Origin: Actinobacillus suis ATCC 33415
GTDB lineage: Bacteria > Pseudomonadota > Gammaproteobacteria > Enterobacterales > Pasteurellaceae
Assembly: GCF_000739435.1 (NCBI RefSeq)
Contig: NZ_CP009159.1
Location: 682,001-746,000, forward strand
Length of the DNA stretch: 64,000 nucleotides
Direction of reading: 5' to 3'
Shown here: positions 1 to 8,162 of the stretch, piece by piece
How the letters are laid out: each line of letters begins with the position of its first letter
Numbering within the stretch: position 1 is the stretch's first letter
Made by a program: the position numbers and the translations under genes
Notes under the pieces: generated by a model
The model's input: only the letters and a program-made list of their open reading frames with translations
Database searches by the model: none
Told to the model about the DNA's origin: nothing

Positions 1-58
1 AGAAGTTGAGATGCCAAACGCAATGGCAGCAGCTTTCCAAGCAGCTAAAGGCGAATAA
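1..58 (+). CDS. rpsA: 30S ribosomal protein S1, C-terminal end (partial)
   Basis: Only the last 18 codons are present, ending in ...AAAFQAAKGE and a TAA stop. This matches the usual C-terminus of gammaproteobacterial ribosomal protein S1 (AFKAAKGE in E. coli). S1 binds mRNA on the small ribosomal subunit. The rpsA-ihfB order seen here is the standard gammaproteobacterial arrangement, which supports the call. The rest of the gene lies upstream of the window. Confidence 0.88.
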   Translation, partial: EVEMPNAMAAAFQAAKGE

Positions 59-76
59 TTAGCGTCTTTCTAATTG

Positions 77-106
77 AAAGCGGATATGTGAAAGCATATC
101 CGCTTT
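77..106 (+). terminator. hairpin between rpsA and ihfB
   Basis: A 12-bp perfect stem (AAAGCGGATATG 77-88, CATATCCGCTTT 95-106) encloses a 6-nt loop just after the rpsA stop. Only a weak T stretch follows, so it may be a partial terminator or a processing/stability hairpin between rpsA and ihfB. Confidence 0.55.
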
Positions 107-129
107 GATTTAAATAATCAGGAGAAACT

Positions 130-411
130 ATGACTAAATCAGAACTTATTGACAATTTAGTATCACTTAATCCGACATTACAAGTAAAATCTGTAGAAGA
201 TGGCGTAAAAGAGCTTTTAGAGCAAATTATGTTGTCTTTAGAACAGGGTGAACGAGTTGAAGTAAGAGGATTTGGTAGTTTTTCTTTACATTATCGCCAG
301 CCTCGTCTAGGTCGTAATCCTAAAACAGGTGAGAGTGTTAAATTAGATGCGAAATACGTCCCTCATTTTAAAGCGGGAAAAGATTTAAAAGAGCGTGTTG
401 ATTTAGCATAA
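130..411 (+). CDS. ihfB: integration host factor subunit beta
   Basis: This 93-residue protein is the IHF beta subunit, which pairs with IhfA to bend DNA sharply at specific sites in transcription, replication and recombination. It shows the HU/IHF fold signature: RGFGSF at residues 46-51, then the beta-arm GRNPKTGE at 61-68 with the DNA-intercalating proline at 64. The length matches E. coli IhfB (94 residues). AGGAG lies a few bases before the ATG. Position directly after rpsA and before lapA is the conserved gammaproteobacterial order and separates it from HU and IhfA. Confidence 0.95.
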   Translation: MTKSELIDNLVSLNPTLQVKSVEDGVKELLEQIMLSLEQGERVEVRGFGSFSLHYRQPRLGRNPKTGESVKLDAKYVPHFKAGKDLKERVDLA

Positions 412-463
412 ATAGTTGTATCATAACTATTTGTTTTACCTATCTAAATAGAGGAAAGAGACG

Positions 464-754
464 ATGAAATATATTTTAGGTATTTTAATTACCTTAGCGG
501 TAATTATGGTTGCGGTGACCATTGGTGCAAATAACGATCAATTGATCACTTTCAATTATGTCCTTGCTCAGAGCGAATTACGTTTATCTAGCCTCGTTGC
601 CATTTTATTTGGTTTTGGCTTAATTTTAGGTTGGTTAATTACGGGTGTATTTTATTTACGTCTTAAATTACAAAATATTGCACTCAATCGCCGAGTGAAA
701 AGACAGGCGCAGCAAATTACAGAATTAACGACCACTACGCCAAAGGCTGAGTAA
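464..754 (+). CDS. lapA: lipopolysaccharide assembly protein A (DUF1049)
   Basis: This 96-residue inner-membrane protein has two hydrophobic segments (about residues 4-21 and 42-66) followed by a charged, coiled-coil-like tail. This is the DUF1049/LapA (YciS) layout. In E. coli, LapA works with LapB in controlling LPS synthesis through LpxC turnover. Its stop overlaps the lapB start (TAATG at 752-756), which implies translational coupling. AGAGGAAAGAG precedes the start. Context (ihfB-lapA-lapB-pyrF) and topology make the assignment firm. Confidence 0.92.
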   Translation: MKYILGILITLAVIMVAVTIGANNDQLITFNYVLAQSELRLSSLVAILFGFGLILGWLITGVFYLRLKLQNIALNRRVKRQAQQITELTTTTPKAE

Positions 755-1941
755 TGCTTGAACTACTGTTCCTTTTATTGCCAATTGCCGCTCTTTATGG
801 GTGGTATATGGGACAACGAAGTGCAAAAAGGGATCAAGAATCTGTCAATAATAAATTTTCCCGTGATTATGTTACGGGGTTAAATTTTCTTTTATCTAAT
901 CAGCAGGAAAAGGCAGTTGATCTTTTTCTGTCTATGCTCCAAAAACAAGAATCTGAAAATCAGATCACTACCGAATCTCAATTTGAAGCTGAACTTACAC
1001 TCGGGAATTTATTTCGTTCCCGTGGTGAGGTTGATCGTGCTTTACGTATTCACCAAGCGCTTGATGCGAGTCCACATTATTCCATAGAACAAAAATTACT
1101 TGCTAAACAGCAATTGGCAAAAGACTTTATGGCTGCCGGTTTTTATGATCGTGCTGAAAATTACTATATTTTATTACTTGATGAGCCTGAGTTTGCTGTT
1201 AATTCGTTAACACAATTAATGGTAATTTATCAGAAAACTAAAGAATGGAAGAAGGCGATCAATGTTTCCGAAAAGCTGTTAAAAATTGAGCCGGATACAG
1301 ATAAAGTACCATTAGCACATTATTATTGTGAATATGCTCAAACAATAAAAACGGAAAATGTTGAAGAACATTTAAATGCTTTGAAGAAAGCCTTGGAATA
1401 TTCTCCACTTTGTGCGAGAGCGTCGATTTTATTAGGCGATTATTATTTAGAACAATACCAATTTAAACAAGCTTTAGTGCATTTTGAACATTTGGTGGTA
1501 CAAGACCCGAGTTATATCAGTGAAGTGTTAAATAAAATTAAGGCTTGTTATATTGCGCTTAATGATTTAGTTAATTATGAGTTATTCCTTATTCGAGCTA
1601 ATCAGATAAAGCATAACAGTAGTGTAGATATTGCGTTAACTGAATTTATTGAACAAAAAGATGGCATCACAGCGGCACATTCAAAGCTTTATCAGCAATT
1701 GAGTCAGTATCCTAATATGTTGACCTTTCATCGTTTTATCCATTATCAGATTAATGAAGCGGAGGACGGAAGAGCAAAAGACAGTTTGGTACTTTTACAT
1801 AACATGGTTGGCGATCGTATTAAAAAAGGCTTCCAATATCGCTGCTTAAACTGTGGTTACCAAAGTTATCGTCTAAGTTGGTATTGTCCTTCTTGTCGCC
1901 AATGGGAACAAATTAAACCGATTCACAGTATTGATACATAA
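754..1941 (+). CDS. lapB: lipopolysaccharide assembly protein B, TPR and rubredoxin-like
   Basis: This 395-residue protein has an N-terminal membrane anchor (about residues 1-18), a long stretch of TPR-like helical repeats, and a C-terminal rubredoxin-type metal site with CxxC pairs at 364-367 (CLNC) and 378-381 (CPSC). This is the full LapB/YciM architecture. In E. coli, LapB couples LPS transport to FtsH-mediated degradation of LpxC. The gene overlaps the end of lapA and is followed 42 bases later by pyrF, so lapAB and pyrF may be co-transcribed. Confidence 0.94.
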   Translation: MLELLFLLLPIAALYGWYMGQRSAKRDQESVNNKFSRDYVTGLNFLLSNQQEKAVDLFLSMLQKQESENQITTESQFEAELTLGNLFRSRGEVDRALRIHQALDASPHYSIEQKLLAKQQLAKDFMAAGFYDRAENYYILLLDEPEFAVNSLTQLMVIYQKTKEWKKAINVSEKLLKIEPDTDKVPLAHYYCEYAQTIKTENVEEHLNALKKALEYSPLCARASILLGDYYLEQYQFKQALVHFEHLVVQDPSYISEVLNKIKACYIALNDLVNYELFLIRANQIKHNSSVDIALTEFIEQKDGITAAHSKLYQQLSQYPNMLTFHRFIHYQINEAEDGRAKDSLVLLHNMVGDRIKKGFQYRCLNCGYQSYRLSWYCPSCRQWEQIKPIHSIDT

Positions 1942-1983
1942 ACACGCAAGTATATTTATAAACTGAAAATTGAGGAGTCCGAT

Positions 1984-2676
1984 ATGGATAATAAAATTAT
2001 TGTTGCCTTAGATTATGAAACGGAACATGAAGCCTTAAGCTTTGTGGATCAAGTCGATCCGTCTCTTTGCCGTTTAAAAGTGGGCAAAGAAATGTTTACC
2101 ACCTTAGGAACAAATTTTGTTAAACAATTACATGAACGTAAATTTGATGTTTTCCTCGATTTAAAATATCACGACATTCCGAATACTGTTGCACGTGCGG
2201 TTCGTTCTGCTGCCGATTTAGGTGTTTGGATGGTCGATTTGCACGCTTCAGGTGGTTTAACCATGATGGAAGAAGCGAAAAAAATCTTAGAGCCGTATGG
2301 TAAAGATGCGCCGTTATTAATTGCAGTAACAGTATTAACCAGTATGGAAGATTTAGACTTGTTACAAATTGGAATCAACGCTTCACCGATGGAACAAGTT
2401 ATTCGTTTAGCGCATCTTGCACAACGTGCCGGTTTAGACGGTGTGGTTTGTTCTCCACAAGAAGTAGAAGTGCTTCGTACGCATTGTGGTAAAGACTTTA
2501 AATTAGTCACACCGGGTATTCGCCCGGAAGGTTCGGATTTCGGTGATCAGCGTCGTGTAATGACACCAAAACAAGCAATTGATACTGGTTCAGACTATTT
2601 AGTGATTGGTCGACCGATTACCCAAGCTCAAGACCCATTAGCGGTATTAAAATCAATTAATGCTTCTATTCGTTAA
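1984..2676 (+). CDS. pyrF: orotidine 5'-phosphate decarboxylase
   Basis: This 230-residue enzyme decarboxylates OMP to UMP, the last step of de novo pyrimidine synthesis. The catalytic DxKxxD signature is seen as DLKYHD at residues 59-64 (D59, K61, D64), and the phosphate-binding end reads VIGRPI. The length is normal for the bacterial family. GAGGAG lies just upstream of the ATG. The neighbours lapB and yciH are the conserved partners of pyrF in enteric bacteria. A strong terminator follows. Confidence 0.96.
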   Translation: MDNKIIVALDYETEHEALSFVDQVDPSLCRLKVGKEMFTTLGTNFVKQLHERKFDVFLDLKYHDIPNTVARAVRSAADLGVWMVDLHASGGLTMMEEAKKILEPYGKDAPLLIAVTVLTSMEDLDLLQIGINASPMEQVIRLAHLAQRAGLDGVVCSPQEVEVLRTHCGKDFKLVTPGIRPEGSDFGDQRRVMTPKQAIDTGSDYLVIGRPITQAQDPLAVLKSINASIR

Positions 2677-2693
2677 TTGATGATTGATTGTCT

Positions 2694-2720
2694 AAGGTGG
2701 GCTGTACGTCCACCTTTTTT
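2694..2720 (+). terminator. Rho-independent terminator after pyrF
   Basis: AAGGTGG (2694-2700) pairs with CCACCTT (2710-2716) around a 9-nt loop, followed by a T-run. It sits 17 bases after the pyrF stop and before yciH. Confidence 0.85.
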
Positions 2721-2755
2721 ATTTTAAGCGGTCAAATTTTTAGGATTTTTTACTG

Positions 2756-3067
2756 ATGACATTAGTATATTCAACAGAGAGTGGGCGTATTGTGCCTGAG
2801 AAAGTAAAAGCGGAGCGTCCCAAAGGTGACGGAATTGTGCGCATTCAGCGTCAAACCAGCGGCAGAAAAGGTAAGGGCGTGTGTGTGATCAGCGGATTGG
2901 ATTTGGATGATGTTGAACTCAAATTATTAGCGGCAGAACTGAAAAAACGCAGTGGTGTTGGCGGCTCAGTAAAAGATGGATTGATTGAGATTCAAGGTGA
3001 TAACCGAGACTTACTGAAACAAATCTTGGAACAAAAAGGCTTTAAAGTAAAACTTGCCGGTGGTTAA
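2756..3067 (+). CDS. yciH: SUI1-family translation factor YciH
   Basis: This 103-residue protein belongs to the eIF1/SUI1 family. The conserved block RQTSGRKGKGVCVISGLDL lies at about residues 32-50, followed by the GSVKDG...QGD segment typical of the fold. In bacteria, YciH is thought to affect initiation fidelity, but its role is minor and not fully settled. AGGA lies upstream of the ATG. Adjacency to pyrF is the same as in E. coli. A paired uptake-signal hairpin separates it from the convergent gene downstream. Confidence 0.9.
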   Translation: MTLVYSTESGRIVPEKVKAERPKGDGIVRIQRQTSGRKGKGVCVISGLDLDDVELKLLAAELKKRSGVGGSVKDGLIEIQGDNRDLLKQILEQKGFKVKLAGG

Positions 3068-3077
3068 GCATCATTAT

Positions 3078-3135
3078 ACAAGCGGTTAAATTTGGCTAAA
3101 TTTTTGCAAAAAATTAGTGAAATTTAACCGCTTGT
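3078..3135. repeat. inverted pair of Apl-type uptake signal sequences, terminator-like
   Basis: ACAAGCGGTTAAATTT (3078-3093) is the exact reverse complement of AAATTTAACCGCTTGT (3120-3135). The word ACAAGCGGT is the Apl-type DNA-uptake signal. Here the pair sits between convergent genes (yciH and the YhbP-like gene) and can fold into a 16-bp stem, so it probably also ends transcription from both sides. Confidence 0.85.
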
Positions 3136-3147
3136 TTCTTAGAAAAG

Positions 3148-3588
3148 CTAGATTTTTTCTCTTTCCCAAATGGTTTTCTTTGCGAAAACCAATTTATTCC
3201 CAGTATGTTTAATCATATCAAAGCGAATTTCCCATACATCACTCGGTTTTAAGCGGGCGATTGGATGGCGAGTATAATAGCAATCTAAAGCCTCCTGGCG
3301 AGCTGCTGAATCAATTAAACTGTTGCAATGCGCTGAGAATTGAACGCCTTCAATGTCGGTAAGCGTTTCAACTTGAGCGGCAATTGTGCCTACAACATGT
3401 GAGTTTTTTTGCATCAACAGACCGTGGCGAGTGTTTTTATCAGTAAGAATGATTAAGCGAACTTGTTCGCTATCGAAAGCATAAAAACAGTTTGCCGCCC
3501 AAAAGTCATTTTCGCCATAGACAGCAAAACTCACGACATGATTTTGCTGGATAAAACGGCTGATATGGGAGGGAAGATTCTGCATCAT
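3148..3588 (-). CDS. YhbP/UPF0306 family protein (PNPOx-like fold)
   Basis: This 146-residue protein resembles the UPF0306/YhbP family, with a flavin-binding split-barrel fold related to pyridoxamine phosphate oxidase. Visible family-like segments include ENDFWAANCFYAFD and LIILTDKNTRHG near residues 26-55, and the C-terminal DVWEIRFDMIKHTGN. No enzymatic reaction is established. It is first of a minus-strand group only in position: the upstream DUF554 gene ends 49 bases before its start, so the two may be co-transcribed. Confidence 0.72.
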   Translation of the reverse strand: MMQNLPSHISRFIQQNHVVSFAVYGENDFWAANCFYAFDSEQVRLIILTDKNTRHGLLMQKNSHVVGTIAAQVETLTDIEGVQFSAHCNSLIDSAARQEALDCYYTRHPIARLKPSDVWEIRFDMIKHTGNKLVFAKKTIWEREKI

Positions 3589-3636
3589 ATATTCTTTTTT
3601 AGAATATCCCGCCAGAATAGTGGGATATTGCGTCTA

Positions 3637-4350
3637 TTAAGCTACAAACATTTGCCAAAAATAAGAGAAAGGCATCACTAAAATCAGTGCCGGCAGCATA
3701 TTGGCAACGGCAAAATGTTTGATACCGCAGATACGTAAGCCGGTTGCGAGCATAATGAAACCGCCAGCAGTTGAGAAGTCGGCGAGCATATTGGGTGTAG
3801 TGAGTGGCATAATCAAGCTGGCTAATAATGCTAAGCTGACTTGCACGAGAATCAATGGCACGGCAATGCTTGAAACCGCATAACCCAAAGTGGCGGCAAA
3901 AATGCCGGCAGTGAAGAAATCTAAAATTGCTTTAATAAACAATACGGATGGGTCTCCGGTCATGCCTTCTTTCATTGAGCCGAATACACCCATACCGCTG
4001 GCACAAAATAGAATGAGAATTGCCACAAATTGATTTAAGAATTCTTGGTGTGAAACACCAGATGGTGGGAAAATTTTATCCACCGCACCTCGCATTTTTC
4101 CGGCTAAGCTACCGATACCTTTTTCTAAATAAATTAACTCACCGATAATTGTGCCGACAATGAGTGCCAATACCACCGCAGACATATTTTTAGCGCCGAT
4201 AATCAACATAATGCCCAAGCCCATTGAGCAAAGACCAAACAGTGGAGGTAAATTACTTTTTACTCGCTCGGGTAATTTTGAGCCTAAAAATGCACCGATA
4301 AGCCCACCGACTAATACGGCGGCACCATTGACATAAGGGCCTACAAGCAT
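3637..4350 (-). CDS. DUF554 family membrane protein
   Basis: This 237-residue protein is strongly hydrophobic, with about six to seven predicted membrane segments. It carries the DUF554 opening GPYVNGAAVLVGGLIGAF (residues 3-20) and the motif GIGSLAG near the middle. It is of the YqgA/YdfK type in the inner membrane, and its function is unknown. It starts 2 bases after the ubiX stop on the same strand, so the two are almost certainly co-transcribed. Confidence 0.82.
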   Translation of the reverse strand: MLVGPYVNGAAVLVGGLIGAFLGSKLPERVKSNLPPLFGLCSMGLGIMLIIGAKNMSAVVLALIVGTIIGELIYLEKGIGSLAGKMRGAVDKIFPPSGVSHQEFLNQFVAILILFCASGMGVFGSMKEGMTGDPSVLFIKAILDFFTAGIFAATLGYAVSSIAVPLILVQVSLALLASLIMPLTTPNMLADFSTAGGFIMLATGLRICGIKHFAVANMLPALILVMPFSYFWQMFVA

Positions 4351-4352
4351 GT

Positions 4353-4925
4353 TTACTCCTTATTGTTTGCTTCGCCCCAGCGAGGCATAGGGAAATCGAA
4401 ATCAAATAGATCCAACGCCTTAGAAACACTGTGTGTCACCAGCTCATCTATGGTAGTTGGGTTTTGATAGAAAGCGGGTACCGGCGGGAAAATGATGCCG
4501 CCCATTTCTGTGACACGACGCATATTATCAATATGAGCTAAGTTGAATGGCGTTTCTCGTACCATTAGCACTAATTTTCTACGTTCTTTAAGCACTACAT
4601 CCGCTGCTCGAGTTAAAAGATTATCGCTAAAGCCAAGAGCAATCGCTGAAAGTGTACGAATAGAGCATGGAGCGACCAGCATCCCGAGGGTTTTAAAAGA
4701 TCCGCTGGCAATGCTCGCACCGACATTATGAATTGAATGTACTTGTGAAGCTAAATCCAACAGCTGTTCTCGCTCAATATTTGTTTCTAATGAGCGAGTC
4801 ATTTCTGCTCCTTTAGTGAGGACTAAATGGGTTTCCACATCAAGCGATTTAAGTAATTCAAGTGCTTTATAGCCGTATTGAAAGCCGCTTGCACCACTAA
4901 TACCAATAATAATTCGTTGTTTCAT
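4353..4925 (-). CDS. ubiX: flavin prenyltransferase UbiX
   Basis: This 190-residue protein attaches dimethylallyl phosphate to FMN, making the prenylated flavin needed by UbiD-type decarboxylases in ubiquinone synthesis. Visible features are the N-terminal flavin-binding [11 protein letters not shown] (residues 8-18), [14 protein letters not shown], and the conserved C-terminal segment [13 protein letters not shown]. The length matches UbiX/Pad1 (about 190). The DUF554 gene follows after 2 bases. No ubiD gene is visible in this window. Confidence 0.93.
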   Translation of the reverse strand: MKQRIIIGISGASGFQYGYKALELLKSLDVETHLVLTKGAEMTRSLETNIEREQLLDLASQVHSIHNVGASIASGSFKTLGMLVAPCSIRTLSAIALGFSDNLLTRAADVVLKERRKLVLMVRETPFNLAHIDNMRRVTEMGGIIFPPVPAFYQNPTTIDELVTHSVSKALDLFDFDFPMPRWGEANNKE

Positions 4926-4937
4926 AAGTAACTAAAA

Positions 4938-4980
4938 AAGCGGTCGAATTTTGCAAAAAAATTGCAAATTTTGACCGCTT
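4938..4980. repeat. inverted uptake-signal pair after the SirB2-like gene
   Basis: AAGCGGTC (4938-4945) and GACCGCTT (4973-4980) form an inverted pair with the associated AT-rich arms. It lies just after the SirB2-like gene on the minus strand and before ubiX, as expected for a terminator between the two. Confidence 0.75.
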
Positions 4981-4986
4981 ATAAGA

Positions 4987-5358
4987 TTAGCGTAAGGTTG
5001 CTACCAACATGGTTAACATAAAGCTTACCACAGCTAAGATAAAGTTTTTAAGCGAGAATGGTTGTGATTTTTTAAATGCTTTCGCACTGAATACGATATA
5101 AAGCACTAAAAACGCAATCTTAGGGATAAGCCATTGCATTTCATTTAGAGCATAGATACCGTTTGAAAGTAAAATCACGAGTAGAATGATACCTGAAACA
5201 AGTAATAGCGTATCAATCAGGTGTGGAGCAATACGTAAAATTTTATATTGACGCCAGTCCACCATTTTTGACGCGAGTACGCCACGTGTTAGTAACAAGA
5301 TCAAGCTGATATAGGCAAAGCCTACATGGACTAACACTAATTGAGGAAAAAATTCCAT
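4987..5358 (-). CDS. SirB2 family inner-membrane protein
   Basis: This protein of about 123 residues has four hydrophobic helices and matches the SirB2 (invasion gene expression up-regulator) family in size and in its opening (PQLVLVHVGFAYISLILLLTRG). The biochemical role is unknown. The ATG at 5358 is preferred because AGGAG lies 5 bases upstream; an in-frame GTG at 5364 would overlap that site. It is 45 bases downstream of darP on the same strand. Confidence 0.78.
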   Translation of the reverse strand: MEFFPQLVLVHVGFAYISLILLLTRGVLASKMVDWRQYKILRIAPHLIDTLLLVSGIILLVILLSNGIYALNEMQWLIPKIAFLVLYIVFSAKAFKKSQPFSLKNFILAVVSFMLTMLVATLR

Positions 5359-5381
5359 AATCACTCCTAATTAAATAAAAA

Positions 5382-5390
5382 ACAAGCGGT
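5382..5390 (+). repeat. single uptake signal sequence
   Basis: A lone ACAAGCGGT core followed by the AT-rich tail (CAAAATT) lies between darP and the SirB2-like gene. It has no inverted partner. Confidence 0.7.
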
Positions 5391-5402
5391 CAAAATTGCC
5401 AA

Positions 5403-5933
5403 TTATTCTGCAATTTCAGTTTTTAAATATTGGAAAATCTCTCGATAGTTTTTAGCCGGTTTATTCGCCTCACGTTCTTTTTGTGCACCACGAATCAAGT
5501 TGCGTAAATGCTGGCGATCTAATTGCGGGTACTCGTTCAGTAAATGATTTAAAGACGCATCGCCCATATTGACTAGTTGATCACGCACTAATTCCAGCTT
5601 GTGTAGTAACGCTTGCTGTTGGTTATGGCGATTTTTCACTTTATCCAATGCGTCTTGGATCGGCTCCGGATCACGATTACGCAATAATTTACCGATAAAC
5701 TGAATTTGACGGCGGCGAGCTTCAAGTTTAAAACCTTGTGCTTGACGAATGGCTTCTTTTAAATCTTCATCAAGAGGGATCTTTTCGAGGTTTTGCGGGG
5801 TTAATTCAATTAATTCCGCTCCGAGTTTTTTTAGATGTTCCGAGTCTCGTTTGATTTCGCTTTTACTTACCCAGATGATTTCTTCTTCCTCATCCGTCCA
5901 ATCAATTTCATTTTTGCTACGTTTTTTAGCCAT
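5403..5933 (-). CDS. darP: ribosome-associated protein DarP (YjgA)
   Basis: This protein of about 176 residues belongs to the DarP/YjgA family, which associates with late 50S ribosomal precursors and helps their maturation. It is highly charged and helical, with the family blocks [21 protein letters not shown] near the N-terminus and [15 protein letters not shown] in the middle. The start at MAKKRS (5933) is chosen because GAAGGAA lies a few bases upstream; the longer frame to 5963 adds residues not typical of the family. It is divergent from pmbA, the usual neighbour in gammaproteobacteria. Confidence 0.9.
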   Translation of the reverse strand: MAKKRSKNEIDWTDEEEEIIWVSKSEIKRDSEHLKKLGAELIELTPQNLEKIPLDEDLKEAIRQAQGFKLEARRRQIQFIGKLLRNRDPEPIQDALDKVKNRHNQQQALLHKLELVRDQLVNMGDASLNHLLNEYPQLDRQHLRNLIRGAQKEREANKPAKNYREIFQYLKTEIAE

Positions 5934-6040
5934 TGTTATTCCTTCAATCGTAAAAAATACCATATTCTAACAGAAATTTAAGGTAGAATATATGCATCGT
6001 ACTCAGCCATTTTTAATTATCAATTTTAAGCTAACAAATC

Positions 6041-7390
6041 ATGTCATTAACAACAAAACAAGATCTCCAAAAACAAGAGCAAGAACTTCGTCAAGCGGTT
6101 GAATTTGCCCTTAATTTTGCAAAAAATTCAGGGGCAGAAGCGGAAGTCGGAGTAACAAAAGTTGCCGGACTTTCGGCTTCAACCCGTTTAGAACAAACAG
6201 AGAATATCGAATTTAACAATGACGGTTCGCTCGGCATTTCGGTATATGTCGGGAAACGTAAGGGCAATGCGTCAACCTCGGATTTACAACCACAGTCTAT
6301 TCAACGTGCGGTCGAATCTGCATTAGCAATTGCCAAGTATACTTCAGAAGATGAGTGTGCAGGTTTAGCTGATAAAGAGATGATGGCATTTGATGCACCG
6401 GATTTAGAGCTTTATCACCAAGCGGATATTTCAGTTGAACAAGCGGTTGAACTAGCTTTAGAAGCGGAGCATCATGCACTAAATGCAGACGAGAAAATTG
6501 TGAATAGCGAAGGAGCAACTTTTAATTCGCATAGTGGTGTACGTGTGTATGGTAACACGCACGGTATGTTACAAAGTTATCTTTCAAGTCGCTATTCGCT
6601 TTCTTGTAGTGTAATTTCTGCCTATGAAGATCAGTTGGAACGTGATTATGAATACACGATTTCACGTGAGTTCGACAAATTACAATCGCCGGAATGGGTT
6701 GGTCGTCAAGCAGCGTTTAAAGCGGTTGATCGCTTAAATCCGCAAAAGATCAAAACCTGTGAAGTGCCGGTAATTTTTTACAACGATGTAGCAACCGGTT
6801 TAATCGGGCATTTAGCCGGTGCAATTAGTGGCGGTGCCTTATATCGTAAATCAAGTTTCTTATTAGATAAGTTAGGTACACAAATTTTACCAAGTTGGTT
6901 TGCAATTTCTGAACGCCCACATTTATTACGCCAATTAGCTTCATCCGCTTTCGACAGTGAAGGGGTTATTACCCAAGATAGAGAAATTATTACTGATGGT
7001 GTATTGCAAACTTATCTGATGACCAGCTATTCGGCACGTAAGATGGGCTTAAAAACGACTGGACACGCAGGCGGTATCCATAACTGGTTAGTCAAACCAA
7101 ATCGAACAGGCGGTTTAGACTCGCTTCTAAAAGAGATGGGAACCGGTTTATTGGTGACTGAATTTTTAGGATCAGCGATTAATGCGGTAACCGGCGAGTA
7201 TTCACGCGGAGCAGCAGGTTTTTGGGTTGAAAACGGCGAGATTCAGTATCCGGTAGCGGAAATTACCATTGCCGGTCAGTTACAAGAAATGTATAAAAAT
7301 TTAGTCGCAGTTGCTGATGATATTGAGCATCGCTCTAATATTCAAACCGGTTCGATTTTATTAGATAAGATGAAAATTTCCGGCGAATAA
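6041..7390 (+). CDS. pmbA: metalloprotease-like protein PmbA/TldE
   Basis: This 449-residue protein is the PmbA (TldE) subunit of the TldD/TldE protease, which acts in peptide maturation and CcdA degradation in E. coli. Family blocks include [10 protein letters not shown] near residue 30, [11 protein letters not shown] in the middle, and the C-terminal [21 protein letters not shown]. PmbA lacks the metal-binding HExxxH of its partner TldD, and none is seen here. TldD is not in the window. It is divergent from darP. A predicted small RNA begins about 65 bases past its stop. Confidence 0.94.
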   Translation: MSLTTKQDLQKQEQELRQAVEFALNFAKNSGAEAEVGVTKVAGLSASTRLEQTENIEFNNDGSLGISVYVGKRKGNASTSDLQPQSIQRAVESALAIAKYTSEDECAGLADKEMMAFDAPDLELYHQADISVEQAVELALEAEHHALNADEKIVNSEGATFNSHSGVRVYGNTHGMLQSYLSSRYSLSCSVISAYEDQLERDYEYTISREFDKLQSPEWVGRQAAFKAVDRLNPQKIKTCEVPVIFYNDVATGLIGHLAGAISGGALYRKSSFLLDKLGTQILPSWFAISERPHLLRQLASSAFDSEGVITQDREIITDGVLQTYLMTSYSARKMGLKTTGHAGGIHNWLVKPNRTGGLDSLLKEMGTGLLVTEFLGSAINAVTGEYSRGAAGFWVENGEIQYPVAEITIAGQLQEMYKNLVAVADDIEHRSNIQTGSILLDKMKISGE

Positions 7391-7405
7391 AAAATTTACA
7401 CTATT

Positions 7406-7420
7406 TGAGAATAATTCTTA
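7406..7420 (+). promoter_or_regulatory. predicted Fur box
   Basis: TGAGAATAATTCTTA fits the 7-1-7 Fur operator (TGATAATnATTATCA) at 11-12 of 14 positions. It lies immediately upstream of the -35 element of the promoter at 7421-7449, a position where iron-loaded Fur would block RNA polymerase. Confidence 0.65.
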
Positions 7421-7449
7421 TTGACATTAACGAGTCTATTACCTACAAT
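7421..7449 (+). promoter_or_regulatory. near-consensus sigma-70 promoter
   Basis: TTGACA at 7421-7426 and TACAAT at 7444-7449 are separated by 17 bases, which is an almost ideal housekeeping promoter. No ORF follows before a terminator at 7549-7582, so it most likely drives a non-coding RNA. Confidence 0.75.
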
Positions 7450-7455
7450 AGACCC

Positions 7456-7582
7456 TGTTACATTTTAGGGTAATGTAACACTGCTAAATAACTTTATCGT
7501 CATCTGAAGTTATAAAGCAATTAGGGTAAAAGTAAATTCGTTAGGTCAAAATAGCTAGTCCGTAAGGGCTAGCTATTTTTTT
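7456..7582 (+). ncRNA. predicted Fur-regulated small RNA (about 127 nt)
   Basis: Downstream of the near-consensus promoter, a 9-bp perfect hairpin (TGTTACATT 7456-7464, AATGTAACA 7472-7480) opens the predicted RNA. A 10-bp terminator hairpin (AAATAGCTAG 7549-7558, CTAGCTATTT 7569-7578) with a run of seven Ts closes it. The stretch between them is single-stranded-looking and has no convincing ORF. With the Fur box upstream, the design resembles RyhB-class iron-starvation RNAs. A Fur-repressed RNA (HrrF) is known from H. influenzae; whether this is its counterpart cannot be decided by reading. Confidence 0.62.
7549..7582 (+). terminator. Rho-independent terminator of the predicted small RNA
   Basis: A 10-bp perfect stem with a 10-nt loop (7559-7568) is followed by TTTTTTT. 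It ends the unit that starts at the 7421-7449 promoter, not pmbA, whose stop is 160 bases upstream. Confidence 0.82.
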
Positions 7583-7640
7583 ATGTTAAATTTTGCAAAA
7601 ATTTTGACAAATTTGACCGCTTGTATTACAAGCAAAAGAA

Positions 7641-7662
7641 AAGGCGAACTTTTGTTCGCCTT
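7641..7662 (-). terminator. terminator after ilvH
   Basis: AAGGCGAAC (7641-7649) pairs with GTTCGCCTT (7654-7662) around a 4-nt loop. Read on the minus strand it follows the ilvH stop and runs into a T-rich stretch, so it should end the ilvIH message. Confidence 0.75.
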
Positions 7663-7670
7663 GTAAAAAA

Positions 7671-8162
7671 TTATAAACAGTTCTTATCGCCACGAGAAAG
7701 ACTAATAACGCCTGAGCGTACAATTTCAACTACGGTCGTTTCTTGTTTTACCGCTTCAATAAAGGCATTCAGCTTTTCACTGGTACCGGATAACTGAATG
7801 GTGTAGAGCTTCGGCGTAATATCTACGATTTGCCCTCGGAAGATATCCGCCATACGTTTTAATTCATCACGAGCTGAACCTGTTGCTCTCACTTTCAACA
7901 ATAACACTTCACGTTCAATGTGTTCGGTAGGACTTAAATTTGATACCTTGAATACATCAATCAGTTTATGTAATTGTTTTTCGATCTGCTCAAGCACGTT
8001 TTCGTCTCCTTGAGCAACAATCGTCATACGAGAAAGTGTTTCATCGTCAGTCGGTGCAACGGTTAAACTTTCGATATTAAACCCACGTTGAGAAAAAAGA
8101 CCTACCACACGGGATAATGCACCCGATTCGTTTTCGAGTAATACTGATAATGTTCTACGCAT
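7671..8162 (-). CDS. ilvH: acetolactate synthase, small regulatory subunit
   Basis: This 163-residue regulatory subunit carries an N-terminal ACT domain ([29 protein letters not shown]... at residues 1-28), which confers valine feedback control in the family, and a C-terminal ALS small-subunit domain. Length and sequence match IlvH of enteric bacteria (163 residues). Its start overlaps the end of the catalytic-subunit gene by 8 bases, so translation is probably coupled. A terminator follows on the minus strand. Confidence 0.95.
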   Translation of the reverse strand: MRRTLSVLLENESGALSRVVGLFSQRGFNIESLTVAPTDDETLSRMTIVAQGDENVLEQIEKQLHKLIDVFKVSNLSPTEHIEREVLLLKVRATGSARDELKRMADIFRGQIVDITPKLYTIQLSGTSEKLNAFIEAVKQETTVVEIVRSGVISLSRGDKNCL

